The notes: a model not told the origin generated them from the letters alone. DNA of 64,000 bases from Leifsonia sp. PS1209 (GCF_012317045.1 NZ_CP051154.1:434001-498000), one strand, 5' to 3'. Numbered from the stretch's first letter, positions 33,926 to 42,131 are shown. Program-made: numbers and translations.

Positions 33926-33969
33926 GGATGCAGTCAACCGGGTTGTGATCCGCCGGTTTCACTGCATCC
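33926..33969. promoter_or_regulatory. Nested dyad between the diiron-enzyme and arsenate-reductase genes
   Basis: GGATGCAGT (33926-33934) is mirrored by ACTGCATCC (33961-33969), and inside these arms ACCGG (33937-33941) is mirrored by CCGGT (33953-33957). The element lies 24 bases upstream of the diiron-enzyme start and 68 upstream of the divergent gene. An operator or a cruciform-forming site is possible. Confidence 0.35.
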
Positions 33970-34036
33970 CGTGGTCAGCTGACGCCGCCGTTCACCGCCG
34001 CCGCGTAGACTCCGCTCCCGACCCGGAAGGAACCCC

Positions 34037-34468
34037 ATGTCCGACAAGCCCACCGTGCTCTTCGTCTGCGTCCACAACGCGGGCCGCTCCCAGATGGCCG
34101 CCGGCTTCCTGCGGGAACTGTCCGGCGGGGCGGTCGACGTGCTCTCTGCCGGCTCGGAGCCCAAAGCCGACCTGAACCCGGTGGCCGTGCAGGTGATGGC
34201 GGAGGAGGGGATCGACATCGCGAATCAGGTGCCGAAGATCCTCACCACGGAGGCGGTGGCGGACTCCGACGTGGTGATCACGATGGGCTGCGGAGACACC
34301 TGCCCGATCTTCCCCGGCAAGCGCTACGAGGACTGGGAGCTCACCGACCCCGCCGGGCGCCCCGCCGAGGAGGTGCGCCCGATCAGGGACGAGATCAAGC
34401 AGCGGGTGCAGCGCCTCCTCGCGGAGATCCTGCCTCAGGCGGCGTCCGGCGGGAACTCTGCGGGGTAG
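34037..34468 (+). CDS. arsC: Arsenate reductase-like protein (low-MW phosphatase fold)
   Basis: 143 residues. The P-loop CVHNAGRSQ (CX5R) lies at residues 11-19, followed by SAGSEP, then MGCGDTCPIFPGKRYEDWELTDPAGRP, where the second and third cysteines (GCGDTC) and the DP acid loop match arsenate reductases that depend on thiol relays (mycothiol/mycoredoxin in actinobacteria). AAGGAA lies about five bases before the ATG. There is no arsR, acr3 or other arsenic gene nearby, so it could act alone or be a general tyrosine-phosphatase-like enzyme. The last 34 bases overlap the convergent SDR gene. Confidence 0.85.
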   Translation: MSDKPTVLFVCVHNAGRSQMAAGFLRELSGGAVDVLSAGSEPKADLNPVAVQVMAEEGIDIANQVPKILTTEAVADSDVVITMGCGDTCPIFPGKRYEDWELTDPAGRPAEEVRPIRDEIKQRVQRLLAEILPQAASGGNSAG

Positions 34469-35301
34469 GGCTCCGCGAAGTCGGCCGAGCGGCTGACGGG
34501 CGCCCAGGCGAGGTCGTCGGCGAGCAGGCGACGGTCCTGGGCGACGCTCATCTCGGTGGCGTTCACGCCGAGCGGGAGGTGCTCGGGGATGCTGCTGCGC
34601 TTGGCCACGGCCACCAGGATCCCTGCGGCGCGTGCCGGGTCTCCTGCCGGGCCGTCCGTGTTCTGGCGCATCCGCCTGTTCATCGCGCCGACCGTCTGCT
34701 CGTACTGCTCTGGTACATCGCGGACCTCCATTGACGAGCCGGCCCAGTCCGTTGCGAAGCCACTCGGCTCCACGACGAGTACCTTCACGCCGAAGGGCGC
34801 CGTCTCCACGCGGAGCACGCGGCTGAACCCGTCGATGGCGAACTTCGCCGCCTGGTACGACGCGATGCCGGGGGAGCCGCCGACGCGGCCGCCGACGGAC
34901 GAGAACTGGATGACCAGACCGCCGCCCTGCGCCCGCAGCAGCGGGATCGCCGCCTTGGAGACGTTGTACACGCCCCAGAAATTGGTCTCGAACTGGGTGC
35001 GGAAGTCGTCGTCGTCCGTCGACTCGATCGGCGACACGTTCGCGTAGCCGGCGTTGTTGACGATGACGTCGACCGAGCCGAACCTGTCGCGGGCGGCGCC
35101 GAGCGCATCCCCGGCCTGGGCGGGGTCTGTGACGTCGAGCTGCAGCGGGAGGATGCGGTCGCCGTACGAGGCGACGAGGTCGTCGAGCTGTTCGGGGCGG
35201 CGGGCCGTGGCCGCGACGCTGTCGCCCGCCTCGAGGGCGGCGACGGTGAGTGCGCGGCCGAAGCCGCGGGATGAGCCGGTGATGAACCATGTCTGTGTCA
35301 T
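34435..35301 (-). CDS. Short-chain dehydrogenase/reductase
   Basis: 288 residues of classical SDR type: cofactor loop TGSSRGFGR (residues 9-17), TARR after strand 2 (NADPH preference), LDVTD, NNAGY, catalytic serine in QFSSVGG and SYQAAK (YxxxK). The C-terminal 100 residues are extended as in SDRs that use larger ketones. It is divergent from a TetR gene over a 59-base spacer with a near-perfect 25-base dyad, so it is almost certainly that repressor's target. Tail-to-tail overlap with the arsenate-reductase-like gene. Confidence 0.9.
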   Translation of the reverse strand: MTQTWFITGSSRGFGRALTVAALEAGDSVAATARRPEQLDDLVASYGDRILPLQLDVTDPAQAGDALGAARDRFGSVDVIVNNAGYANVSPIESTDDDDFRTQFETNFWGVYNVSKAAIPLLRAQGGGLVIQFSSVGGRVGGSPGIASYQAAKFAIDGFSRVLRVETAPFGVKVLVVEPSGFATDWAGSSMEVRDVPEQYEQTVGAMNRRMRQNTDGPAGDPARAAGILVAVAKRSSIPEHLPLGVNATEMSVAQDRRLLADDLAWAPVSRSADFAEPYPAEFPPDAA

Positions 35302-35304
35302 GCA

Positions 35305-35329
35305 GTTAATAAAACACTGTTTCTTTAAC
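35305..35329. promoter_or_regulatory. TetR operator between the SDR and TetR genes
   Basis: A 25-base dyad centred on 35317: GTTAA, 2 bases, AAACA, 1 base, TGTTT, 2 bases, TTAAC. It is AT-rich in a GC-rich region, overlaps the predicted -35 (TTAACT, 35325-35330) of the TetR gene, and lies four bases from the SDR start codon. Confidence 0.75.
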
Positions 35330-35360
35330 TAATGCAACCTCGTTGCGCTAAACTCGTCCC

Positions 35361-36026
35361 GTGACGCCGACCGAGCAAGCAGACACCGCGTTCCAGCGCG
35401 CCCGTTCCCCCGAGGCGAAGGCCGCCAGAGAGCAGGCGATCCTGGATGCGGCACGCGCGCTCGCCACGCGCCGCGGCATCCGCGAGGTCACCCTCACCGA
35501 CATCGCCGACGAGGTCGGGATGCACAAATCGGCCATGCTGCGCTACTTCGAGACCCGCGAGGAGATCTTCCTGCGCCTCACCGCCGACGGCTGGCGCGAG
35601 TGGACCCCGGCGGTCTGTGAGCGCATCCTGGCCGCATCGTCGACGTCCGGCGTCGCCGCTGCCTTCGCCGCGACCCTCGCCGAGCGCGGCACCTTCTGCG
35701 ACCTGCTCGCCCAGGCCCCCATGAACCTGGAACGCAACGTGTCCGTCGATGCCGTCCGCGCGTTCAAGCTCACGACAGGCGCCTCCCTCGACCAGCTCGT
35801 CGACGCGACGACCGCGACGCTTCCCGGCCTCACCCGCCCGGCCGCCGTCGACCTCGTGGCCACGGCCACGTCGCTCGCCGGAACGTTCTGGCAGATCTCC
35901 ACGCCGCCCCCGCCGATCGCCGAGCTCTACCGCTCCGACCCGCGCCTCGGACACGCGCTGATCGACCTCGAACCGCGCCTCCGCCGCATCCTGACGGCGT
36001 ACCTGGATGGCGCGGTGAAGGCGTAG
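35361..36026 (+). CDS. TetR-family repressor of the adjacent SDR gene
   Basis: 221 residues. The helix-turn-helix is at about residues 25-65: AILDAARALATRRGIREVTLTDIADEVGMHKSAMLRYFETREEIFLRL. The remainder is the helical ligand-binding part with a TetR_C-like pattern (QAPMNLERNVSVDAVRAFK). TAAACT at 35349-35354 lies exactly six bases before GTG 35361, with TTAACT 18 bases further upstream, so the transcript is probably leaderless and self-repressed through the dyad. The inducer is probably a substrate of the SDR. Confidence 0.9.
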   Translation: MTPTEQADTAFQRARSPEAKAAREQAILDAARALATRRGIREVTLTDIADEVGMHKSAMLRYFETREEIFLRLTADGWREWTPAVCERILAASSTSGVAAAFAATLAERGTFCDLLAQAPMNLERNVSVDAVRAFKLTTGASLDQLVDATTATLPGLTRPAAVDLVATATSLAGTFWQISTPPPPIAELYRSDPRLGHALIDLEPRLRRILTAYLDGAVKA

Positions 36027-36028
36027 CG

Positions 36029-36053
36029 GGCAGGGTGTCGACCTATCTGCCCA
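36029..36053. terminator. Small hairpin between convergent genes
   Basis: GGGCAG (36029-36034) and CTGCCC (36048-36053) pair between the TetR gene stop (36026) and the stop of the convergent membrane-protein gene (36057). Confidence 0.4.
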
Positions 36054-36056
36054 ACG

Positions 36057-36458
36057 TCACGCCGCCCGCACGCCACGCGGACGCCGCAGGGCGACGGTGG
36101 TCGTGATCGCGAGCACCACCACGCCGATCGCCTCAACGATCACGGTCTCCGGCACCAAGGTGAAGTTCCAGGACTCGGTGATGCCGAACAGGCCGACGGT
36201 GAGCGCCAGAAGCAGGGAGGCCAGGCTCGCGATGACGAACAGCAGGCTCAGCACCGTCGCGATGGCGAGGAACCGGCCGCGGAGGGCGAGCATCCCGATG
36301 GCCAGCACGATGCCCGCGATGCCGTTGAGCACGAAGAGCACGCCGAGCAGGCCGCCGACGCCGTCGAAGAGAAGGAAGATGTGGATTCCGGCGATCACGA
36401 GGAGCACGATCGCGCTGATGATGCGAAGGACCCTGAGGGCCGAGCCGCTGTCGTTCAT
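36057..36458 (-). CDS. Small four-helix membrane protein
   Basis: 133 residues with four hydrophobic helices (IISAIVLLVIAGIHIFLLF, LGVLFVLNGIAGIVLAIGMLAL, FLAIATVLSLLFVIASLASLLLALTVGLFG, VIVEAIGVVVLAITTTVAL) and a basic tail (RRPRGVRAA). ATG 36458 is preferred because the frame upstream has no coding character and the helices begin soon after. It lies 105 bases downstream of the seven-gene envelope operon on the same strand and could be its last member. No family or function assigned. Confidence 0.7.
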   Translation of the reverse strand: MNDSGSALRVLRIISAIVLLVIAGIHIFLLFDGVGGLLGVLFVLNGIAGIVLAIGMLALRGRFLAIATVLSLLFVIASLASLLLALTVGLFGITESWNFTLVPETVIVEAIGVVVLAITTTVALRRPRGVRAA

Positions 36459-36563
36459 GAGTGGTGTACCTGCTTCCGGGGAGATCGAGTGGATGGGGAC
36501 CACAGGGAGAACACGAGATGGATGCGCGAGAGGTTCACGAGGGCGCCGACGGGCCGGTCGGTG

Positions 36564-38216
36564 TCAGTTTCCGTATGCCGAGAGGAATCGGTCGCGGAAC
36601 GCATCCATCCGCCACACCGGCGCCGTGGGTGATGGCAGCATCCCGGGCTGCCAGCCCCAGGAGGAGATGCGCTGCATCACCGCCGGGTCTTTGGCGATGA
36701 TGCTGATCGGGACATCGTGGGTCGCGTCCGCGCCGCTGACAACGCGCGCAGGCTGGTGGTCGCCGAGCACGACGAGCACCAGGTTCGGGTCGTCGAACGT
36801 GGTGAGGAACGAGAACAGGGAGCCCATCGTGTACTGGATCGACTGCCCGTAGAGCTGCTGGACGTGAGAGGGGTCCTGCCAGACGACGCTCGGCGGCAGA
36901 CCCTGCTCCGGCTGCCCGTCGAAGATCGAGCCGTCTCCGACCGCCGACCAGGGCACGGGATGCGGCAGCGGCGTCCACGGGGTGTGCGACGAGACGAAGT
37001 CGATCTCGGCCATCAGCGGTGCGTGCGGCTTCGCGAGCTCGTGCTGTTGGAAGGAGGAGAGCGTGTACTGATCCGGCACTCTGGCATAACTGAATTTCGG
37101 GCCTCGGTAGCCGACGTTCTTCGCGTTGAGCTGGCTGTCGAAATGGTAGAACGAGCGCCCCACCGGCCACGGTTTGGTGTCGGACGGCACGTCGCTGATG
37201 GTCCGCCAGCCCGCACGCCGGAAGGCGTCGCTGAGGGTGAGCCGCTGACCGGAGGTGACCTGGTCGTACTTCTGCTGCGAGTCGATCCAGAGGCCGGTCT
37301 GCAGGGTCGAGTGCGCGAGCCAGCTGACGCCACCGAAGGTCGGAGAGGTGAGGAAGGCACTGCGCTCGGAGTATCCGTGGGCCGCGAGTTGCGCATCCCC
37401 GTCGCGGAGCACGGCATCCACGCCGGGGGAGAACGAGGAGCCCTGCACGGCGGTCTGGCCGTAGCTCTCGACGAACGCGACGATGACGTCTTTGCCCTTC
37501 AGTCCGGTGAGGAGGTCGGTCGGAGGCAGCTGCGCATACGGGTCTTCGGCTCCTGCTCGGTCGAATGCGGCCTGATCGCGGGCGGCCGCGACGGCCTGGT
37601 CGGCCTTCGCCACGGTGACGGTGACGGCGTCCGCCGCGGCCACCGGCTCGCCGGGCACGAGCTGCACCCCGACGATGGCCAGGGCGAGCCAGCCAGCGGT
37701 GACCGCCGATGCGCCGATCACGGTGGGCGCCCTGCGGTGGCCGAGGACGGCGGCCAGGTGCAGCAGGGAGGCGGCGACCGCGGCGGTCGCGCCGACCACG
37801 GCCACGGCGAGCAGCACCAGGATGAGCACGGCGAGCAGCGGGCCGGTGGAGTCGCTGACCACGCCGTAGCCGTCGGCGAGCTCCGGCCAGCCGGTCAGCA
37901 CGTCGAAGGTGCGCCCGACGGTCTCGGTGAACGCGCGGTCGAGCGCTGCGCCCAGGGTGACGAGCACGATGAGCACCGCGAACAGGATCGCGACGACGCG
38001 GCGCGCGGCGGCCCACGGCAGGAATACGAGCAGCACGAGCGCGACGACCGCGTCGAGCGGGACGCGCAGGAGGGCGAGCGTCGACCAGGATGCGACGATG
38101 CCGGGCGCGAGGGAGGCGACGAACAGGGTGACCGCGGAGAGGACGGTCGCGGTGGCGGCCCTGAGCCGGGGGCGGCGAGGGCGGCGGGGGCCAGAAGGGC
38201 GGGGGCGCGACGCCAT
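36564..38216 (-). CDS. Membrane-anchored alkaline-phosphatase-superfamily protein (sulfatase / LTA-synthase-like)
   Basis: 550 residues. A basic N-terminus is followed by five hydrophobic helices up to about residue 220, then a soluble sulfatase-fold domain facing outward: GKDVIVAFVESYGQTAVQ (metal site), GGVSWLAHSTLQTGLW (nucleophile region, Ser/Thr not Cys), AFRRAGWRTISDVPSD, FVSSHTPW, and VLVVLGDHQPA (metal-binding Asp-His). There is no Cys/Ser-x-Pro-x-Arg motif, so it is not a formylglycine sulfatase. The layout recalls lipoteichoic-acid-synthase-like phosphotransferases. It is the distal gene of the operon, with its ATG overlapping the RibD-like stop by one base. Probable envelope-polymer or glycolipid modification. 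Confidence 0.82.
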   Translation of the reverse strand: MASRPRPSGPRRPRRPRLRAATATVLSAVTLFVASLAPGIVASWSTLALLRVPLDAVVALVLLVFLPWAAARRVVAILFAVLIVLVTLGAALDRAFTETVGRTFDVLTGWPELADGYGVVSDSTGPLLAVLILVLLAVAVVGATAAVAASLLHLAAVLGHRRAPTVIGASAVTAGWLALAIVGVQLVPGEPVAAADAVTVTVAKADQAVAAARDQAAFDRAGAEDPYAQLPPTDLLTGLKGKDVIVAFVESYGQTAVQGSSFSPGVDAVLRDGDAQLAAHGYSERSAFLTSPTFGGVSWLAHSTLQTGLWIDSQQKYDQVTSGQRLTLSDAFRRAGWRTISDVPSDTKPWPVGRSFYHFDSQLNAKNVGYRGPKFSYARVPDQYTLSSFQQHELAKPHAPLMAEIDFVSSHTPWTPLPHPVPWSAVGDGSIFDGQPEQGLPPSVVWQDPSHVQQLYGQSIQYTMGSLFSFLTTFDDPNLVLVVLGDHQPARVVSGADATHDVPISIIAKDPAVMQRISSWGWQPGMLPSPTAPVWRMDAFRDRFLSAYGN

Positions 38217-38959
38217 CAGAGCCGCCTCGCCGCCACGCTCGCCGCCATTCCCGTCCCCGCCGCGCCCACACCCTCGGCGAACCGCCCGGACAGCGCATAC
38301 CGCAGCAGCACCACATCCCCGATCGTGCGCGCCTCGGCCAGCGTCGCCCTCCGCTCGCCCGTCCACGGGAACAGCGCGTCGCCCACGAACCGCGGCGCCC
38401 TCCTGTCCCCGACGAACAGCGGGGCGACCGCCAGCTGCAGCTCGTCCACGATGTCGTCGGCGAGGAACTGGGTCAGCGTCGTCCCTCCGCCCTCGACCAT
38501 GAGCCGCCGCACGCCGCGGTCGCCGAGGTCGGAGAGCAGGTCGGCCATCCGCACGTCGTCCCCGAGCTGCACCACCGTCGCCGTGCCGCCCAGCCGCCGC
38601 CGGATGCGCCGCTCCGCACCGCGCGGACAGTAGACGAGCTTCTCGGTGTCGTCTTCGGCGAAGAACGCCGACCGGGGGTCGAGGTCGCCGGAGGCGGTCA
38701 CGGTGACCTTCCAGGGCGAGCGCCCGCGTCCCGTCTCCGCGCGGCGGCCCTGCCGTTCCTTGCTGTGCACGAGCAGCCGCGGGTTGTCGAGCCGGATCGT
38801 GCGCGCGCCGACCATGATGGCGTCGCTCGCCGCCCTGACCTCATCGACCCTGTCGAAGTCCGCCGGGTTCGAGAGCGCCAGCCTCGGCGGGCGTGCCGTG
38901 TCGAGGTAGCCGTCGAGTGAGACGGCGCAGCTGATGGTCACGTACGGGGAGTCGGCCAT
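38216..38959 (-). CDS. RibD C-terminal / dihydrofolate-reductase-fold protein
   Basis: 247 residues. PYVTISCAVSLDGYLD at the N-terminus, AIMVGARTIRLDNPRLLV, KLVYCPRG and the late LMVEGGGTTLTQFLADDIVDELQLAVAPLFVG are the marks of the RibD_C reductase fold that reduces pyrimidine or pterin precursors with NADPH. No deaminase domain is present. AGAAGGAG lies five bases before the ATG. The upstream flippase-like gene reads 119 bases into this gene in another frame, an unusually long same-strand overlap. In this operon it may reduce the product of the pterin-synthase-like partner. Confidence 0.86.
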   Translation of the reverse strand: MADSPYVTISCAVSLDGYLDTARPPRLALSNPADFDRVDEVRAASDAIMVGARTIRLDNPRLLVHSKERQGRRAETGRGRSPWKVTVTASGDLDPRSAFFAEDDTEKLVYCPRGAERRIRRRLGGTATVVQLGDDVRMADLLSDLGDRGVRRLMVEGGGTTLTQFLADDIVDELQLAVAPLFVGDRRAPRFVGDALFPWTGERRATLAEARTIGDVVLLRYALSGRFAEGVGAAGTGMAASVAARRL

Positions 38960-39881
38960 GATGGCTCCTTCTGTGGACGATGGATGCGAGTGCCGCCGCG
39001 ATCACTCCCGGTAGGAGGGACAGGATGGCGAGCACGCCGAACAGGGTGGCGGCGGAGATGCCGGCCGCGGTGCCGAAGCCCGCCACGGCGAACGCCCACC
39101 CCGCCGCTCCCTCGCGGGGACCCCATCCACCGAGGTTGACGGGGATGGATGCGGCGAGCAGCACGACCACGGCGATGGCGAGCATCCGGAGCGGAGGCAC
39201 GCTCGCGCCGACCGCCGCCGTTGCAATGGCGAAGGTGGCGAGGTGGCAGGCGACGACGACGATGGATGCGCCCACCACGCGCACGGCGACCGTCGCGGAG
39301 CCGAGGCCCAGCCGCACCGCAGCCGCCTCGCGCCGGAGCACGGTGCGCACCCGCGCGCTCGCCAGGGCGGCGACGGCCACCACCGCGACGACGAGCACGA
39401 CGCCCGCCCCGGCGACGGGCAGGAGTACGCCGCCGAACCCGGCGCCGGCGACCGCCAGGACGATCACGGTGAGCACGAGCTGCACCAGCTGTCCGACCGT
39501 GCGCTCCACCGCGACCGCCCGCGCGGCCATCGCGAGGCTCTGCGCACGGCGGCCGTGGTCGACGGCGCGGTGCACGTCGCCCACCACCCCGCCCGGCAGC
39601 ACGCTGTTGATGAACTGCGACCGGTAGTACATCCCGACCGCGCGCGGCCAGGGCATCCCCACGCCCAGCCGTCCGGCGATGACGTTCCACCGCCAGGCGG
39701 CGGCTGCCGTCGCGGTGGCGGTGAGCAGGATCGACGCACCGATCACCGGCGGGTCTATGCTCTGCAGCCCGTGCAGGAACGGGCCGGTGCCGACGTGCAG
39801 CGCGACCGCCACGAGGATGCCCCCGCCGACGATCACCCGGACGGCGACGCCGAACCAGCTGGACCGCACGATCGCACGCAT
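38841..39881 (-). CDS. Flippase-like / LPG-synthase transmembrane-domain protein (UPF0104)
   Basis: 346 residues with about eight membrane helices and the family signature YYRSQFINSVLPGGVVGDVHRAVDHGRR (about 89-116) plus IPVNLGGWGPREGAAGWAF near the end, as in the transmembrane half of lysylphosphatidylglycerol synthases and dolichol-mannose-type flippase proteins. The aminoacyl-transferase domain is absent. Natural family ends would be expected near ASIVHRRSHHG, but the frame runs on about 38 residues into the RibD-like gene. The start overlaps the methyltransferase stop (TGATG). It probably moves or recognises a lipid-linked product of this operon. Confidence 0.83.
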   Translation of the reverse strand: MRAIVRSSWFGVAVRVIVGGGILVAVALHVGTGPFLHGLQSIDPPVIGASILLTATATAAAAWRWNVIAGRLGVGMPWPRAVGMYYRSQFINSVLPGGVVGDVHRAVDHGRRAQSLAMAARAVAVERTVGQLVQLVLTVIVLAVAGAGFGGVLLPVAGAGVVLVVAVVAVAALASARVRTVLRREAAAVRLGLGSATVAVRVVGASIVVVACHLATFAIATAAVGASVPPLRMLAIAVVVLLAASIPVNLGGWGPREGAAGWAFAVAGFGTAAGISAATLFGVLAILSLLPGVIAAALASIVHRRSHHGRLPVRDHQLRRLTRRLPRHGTPAEAGALEPGGLRQGR

Positions 39882-40699
39882 CAGCGCGGCCAGGCCAGCA
39901 CGTCGAGGTGGTAGACCACGGCGGAGAGCTCCCCGCGGTCGAGGTGGCGGCCGCGCAGCTCCCGGTAGCCGCCGAGCGTTTCGACCAGTTCGGGCTCCTG
40001 TTCCTCGGCGGCGCCCACCCACCCGTCGAACCACTCGCGCAGCAGGCGCGGTTCGTGGTCGCCGAGATGCCAGCTGGTGCGGGCCTGGCGCACCCGCCAG
40101 CCCGCCTGCTCGAACAGCCCGCGCACGATCGGTCCGGCATACCGCCCGAGCAGCCGCCGACCGCCGACCTCCCGCCGCTGGTGCGCGTTGAATGCGTCGC
40201 CGACGGCCTTGTCGCGCGCATCCCACGGCCGCAGCTCGACCTCGCCCGTCACGCTCAGCGAGAGGAAGGCGGGGGCGCCCGCCAGCACGCACGCGTCCAC
40301 GATGGCGTGCGCCTCGGCCGCGGTGAGCACGTCGAGCAGCGCGGACGCCGTGACCAGGGATGCTCCGCCCAGGTCGGCGGCGGTGAGCCGGTCGAGTTCG
40401 CCGACGGAGGTGCGGAGCGCGATGGGCGCGCCGTCGGTATCGAGCGGACGCGGCCCGTCGAAGGCCCGGGCGGTGAGCGCTTCGTTCCAGTCGTGCAGCA
40501 CCCACGTCTGCGGCCCGGGCAGCAGGGGAGCGAGCCAGCGCATCATCGAGCCCGTCCCGCTGCCGAGATCGTGCACGGTGTGGCGGCCGTGCGGCAGCAG
40601 TGGAGGGATGTGCGCCGCCAGGTCGCCGGAACGCGCCGTGGCGTCCTCGCCCTCGCGGAGCGCCAGCCAGTCGCTGCTGACCTCCAGGATGTCGCTCAC
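39881..40699 (-). CDS. Class I SAM-dependent methyltransferase
   Basis: 272 residues. Motif I is VHDLGSGTGSMMRWLAPLL (about 39-57), then VLHDWNEAL for the ribose-binding acid, SLVTASALLDVLT for motif II, and a late AFLSLSVTGEVEL strand. The C-terminal part (LRQARTSWHLGDHEPRLLREWFDGWVGAA) is helical and specific. The GTG start overlaps the glycosyltransferase stop by four bases, and its own stop overlaps the flippase gene. Probably methylates the small molecule or glycan made by the neighbours. Confidence 0.84.
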   Translation of the reverse strand: MSDILEVSSDWLALREGEDATARSGDLAAHIPPLLPHGRHTVHDLGSGTGSMMRWLAPLLPGPQTWVLHDWNEALTARAFDGPRPLDTDGAPIALRTSVGELDRLTAADLGGASLVTASALLDVLTAAEAHAIVDACVLAGAPAFLSLSVTGEVELRPWDARDKAVGDAFNAHQRREVGGRRLLGRYAGPIVRGLFEQAGWRVRQARTSWHLGDHEPRLLREWFDGWVGAAEEQEPELVETLGGYRELRGRHLDRGELSAVVYHLDVLAWPR

Positions 40700-41739
40700 G
40701 ATCGCACCGCTGTTTCCGCACTCGCCGCATCCGGCACCCGGGCGAGCGCAGCGGCGACCACCTGCGCGGTCGACGCCCACGTCGTGGAGGCGCCCCGCGC
40801 ATCCATCGCCGCCGCGCGCAGCTGGTGTCGCCGGGCCGGGTCCTTCCACCACTGCCGCAGCGCGACGCGCAGCGCCCATGGGTCGCCGGGCGGCACGATC
40901 ATCGCCGCCCTCCCGTCGCCGACCGCCTCCACGATGCCGCCGACGCCCGTGGCGAGCACCGGGATGCCGCGCGCGATGGCTTCGGCGGCGACCATCCCGT
41001 AGCTCTCGACGCGCGACGGCACGACCACGAGGTCGGCCTGCCCGTACGCCTCGTCGAGCGCGCGGCCGGCGAGCACCCCGGTGAACGTGACCCGCTCTGC
41101 GATCCCGGACGCTGCTGCGCGCGCGGTGAGCGCCGCAGCGAACTCCGGTGTCGTCGCCAGCGAGCCGACGAACGTGCACGACCAGCCGTCGATGTCCGCC
41201 AGCCCGGCGAGCGCCGACACCAGCAGGTCCTGCCCTTTGTGCGGCGCGACGGCGGCCACGCAGAGCAGGCGACCACCGGTTGCGGACGGTTCGGACGGCG
41301 GCGCCGCATCCACCCCCGGATGCGCGACCACGATGCTGCGCGGGTCTGCGGCATCGCGCGCGATCAGCTCGGAACGCGTCCAGGCGCTGGTGGCGACGAT
41401 CAGCTCCGCCGAGCGCAGGGCGTCGCGTTCGCGGTCGTCCTGCTCGGGCGCGACCATGTGCGCCAGCACGACGACGTGGAGGCGTCCGGACTGGTCGGCC
41501 ACCGCATCCGGGTGCTGCGCGACGAGCAGGCCGTCGATGAGGACGAGCGCACCGTGGGGCAGCCCGCTCAGGATGCGCCCTGCGTGCCCTCCGCCGTCGG
41601 CGACCGCGAGCATCCGGAGGTCGCAGCCGTCGGCCAGCAGCCCGTCGCGGAGGTGCAGGTCGTAGACATTTCCGCCGCTCACCCGTGCTGGGTCGTCCAC
41701 CGCCTCTGGCACGAGGAAGAACACCGGCCGCCCGCTCAC
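40696..41739 (-). CDS. Family 4 glycosyltransferase
   Basis: 347 residues of GT-B fold. The N-terminal domain has VFFLVPEAVDDPARVSGGNVYDLHLRDGL; the nucleotide-sugar domain has LLCVAAVAPHKGQDLLVSALAGL, FVGSL, VTFTGVLAGRALDEAYGQADLVVVPSRVESYGMVAAEAIARGIPVLATGVGGIVEAV, with the EX7E pair in ESYGMVAAE. No signal or membrane helix. Start GTG 41739 and stop 40696 both overlap neighbours by four bases. It retains a sugar-donor site, whereas the adjacent pterin-synthase-like protein has lost its catalytic residues. Confidence 0.9.
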   Translation of the reverse strand: MSGRPVFFLVPEAVDDPARVSGGNVYDLHLRDGLLADGCDLRMLAVADGGGHAGRILSGLPHGALVLIDGLLVAQHPDAVADQSGRLHVVVLAHMVAPEQDDRERDALRSAELIVATSAWTRSELIARDAADPRSIVVAHPGVDAAPPSEPSATGGRLLCVAAVAPHKGQDLLVSALAGLADIDGWSCTFVGSLATTPEFAAALTARAAASGIAERVTFTGVLAGRALDEAYGQADLVVVPSRVESYGMVAAEAIARGIPVLATGVGGIVEAVGDGRAAMIVPPGDPWALRVALRQWWKDPARRHQLRAAAMDARGASTTWASTAQVVAAALARVPDAASAETAVRS

Positions 41740-42131
41740 AGCGACCTCGAGTAGCTCGCCCACGCGATGTGCGACTCGTGCATGGTGACGGAGATCGTGG
41801 TGACGCTGTTTCCGCCGAGCTCGCGCTCCGCCACCCGTGCAGCGAGCCGGTCGGCCACCACCCGGCAGAGCACTTCGGTGGTCGTGTTGATCCCCGCGAA
41901 CGCGGGATCGTCGTCCAGGTTGCGGTAGGTCAGCGAACCGGTGATCTCCGCGAGGGCAGCGCCGGCCCGGCCGATGTCGATCACGACGCCGTCCGCATCC
42001 ACGTCGTCGGCGCCGAAGGTGGCATCGACGATGAACGTGGCGCCGTGCAGTCGCTGGGCGGGGCCGAAGAGGTCGCCGCTGAAGCTGTGGGCGATCATCA
42101 GGTGGTCGCGCACCGTCACGGTGTATGGCAT
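41736..42131 (-). CDS. 6-pyruvoyl-tetrahydropterin-synthase-fold protein with lost active site
   Basis: 131 residues of the tunnelling (T-) fold: YTVTVRDHLMIAHSFSGDLFGPAQRLHGATFIVDATFGA, VVIDIGRAGAALAEI, YRNLDDDPAFAGINTTTEVLCRVVADRL, ISVTMHESHIAWASY. Compared with QueD/PTPS, the catalytic Cys of CxxLHGH is Ala (AQRLHGA), the last zinc histidine of HGH is Ala, and the LDHxxLN block is altered. The C-terminal glutamate (HESH) remains. It is therefore unlikely to make tetrahydropterin in the standard way, and may have a different substrate or be a binding partner. Both ends overlap neighbouring genes. Confidence 0.83.
   Translation of the reverse strand: MPYTVTVRDHLMIAHSFSGDLFGPAQRLHGATFIVDATFGADDVDADGVVIDIGRAGAALAEITGSLTYRNLDDDPAFAGINTTTEVLCRVVADRLAARVAERELGGNSVTTISVTMHESHIAWASYSRSL

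Noticed and set aside
36564..38216. Membrane protein as a third formylglycine sulfatase
   Set aside because: No Cys/Ser-x-Pro-x-Arg motif; the nucleophile region is SWLAHSTLQTG, fitting LTA-synthase-like phosphotransferases.
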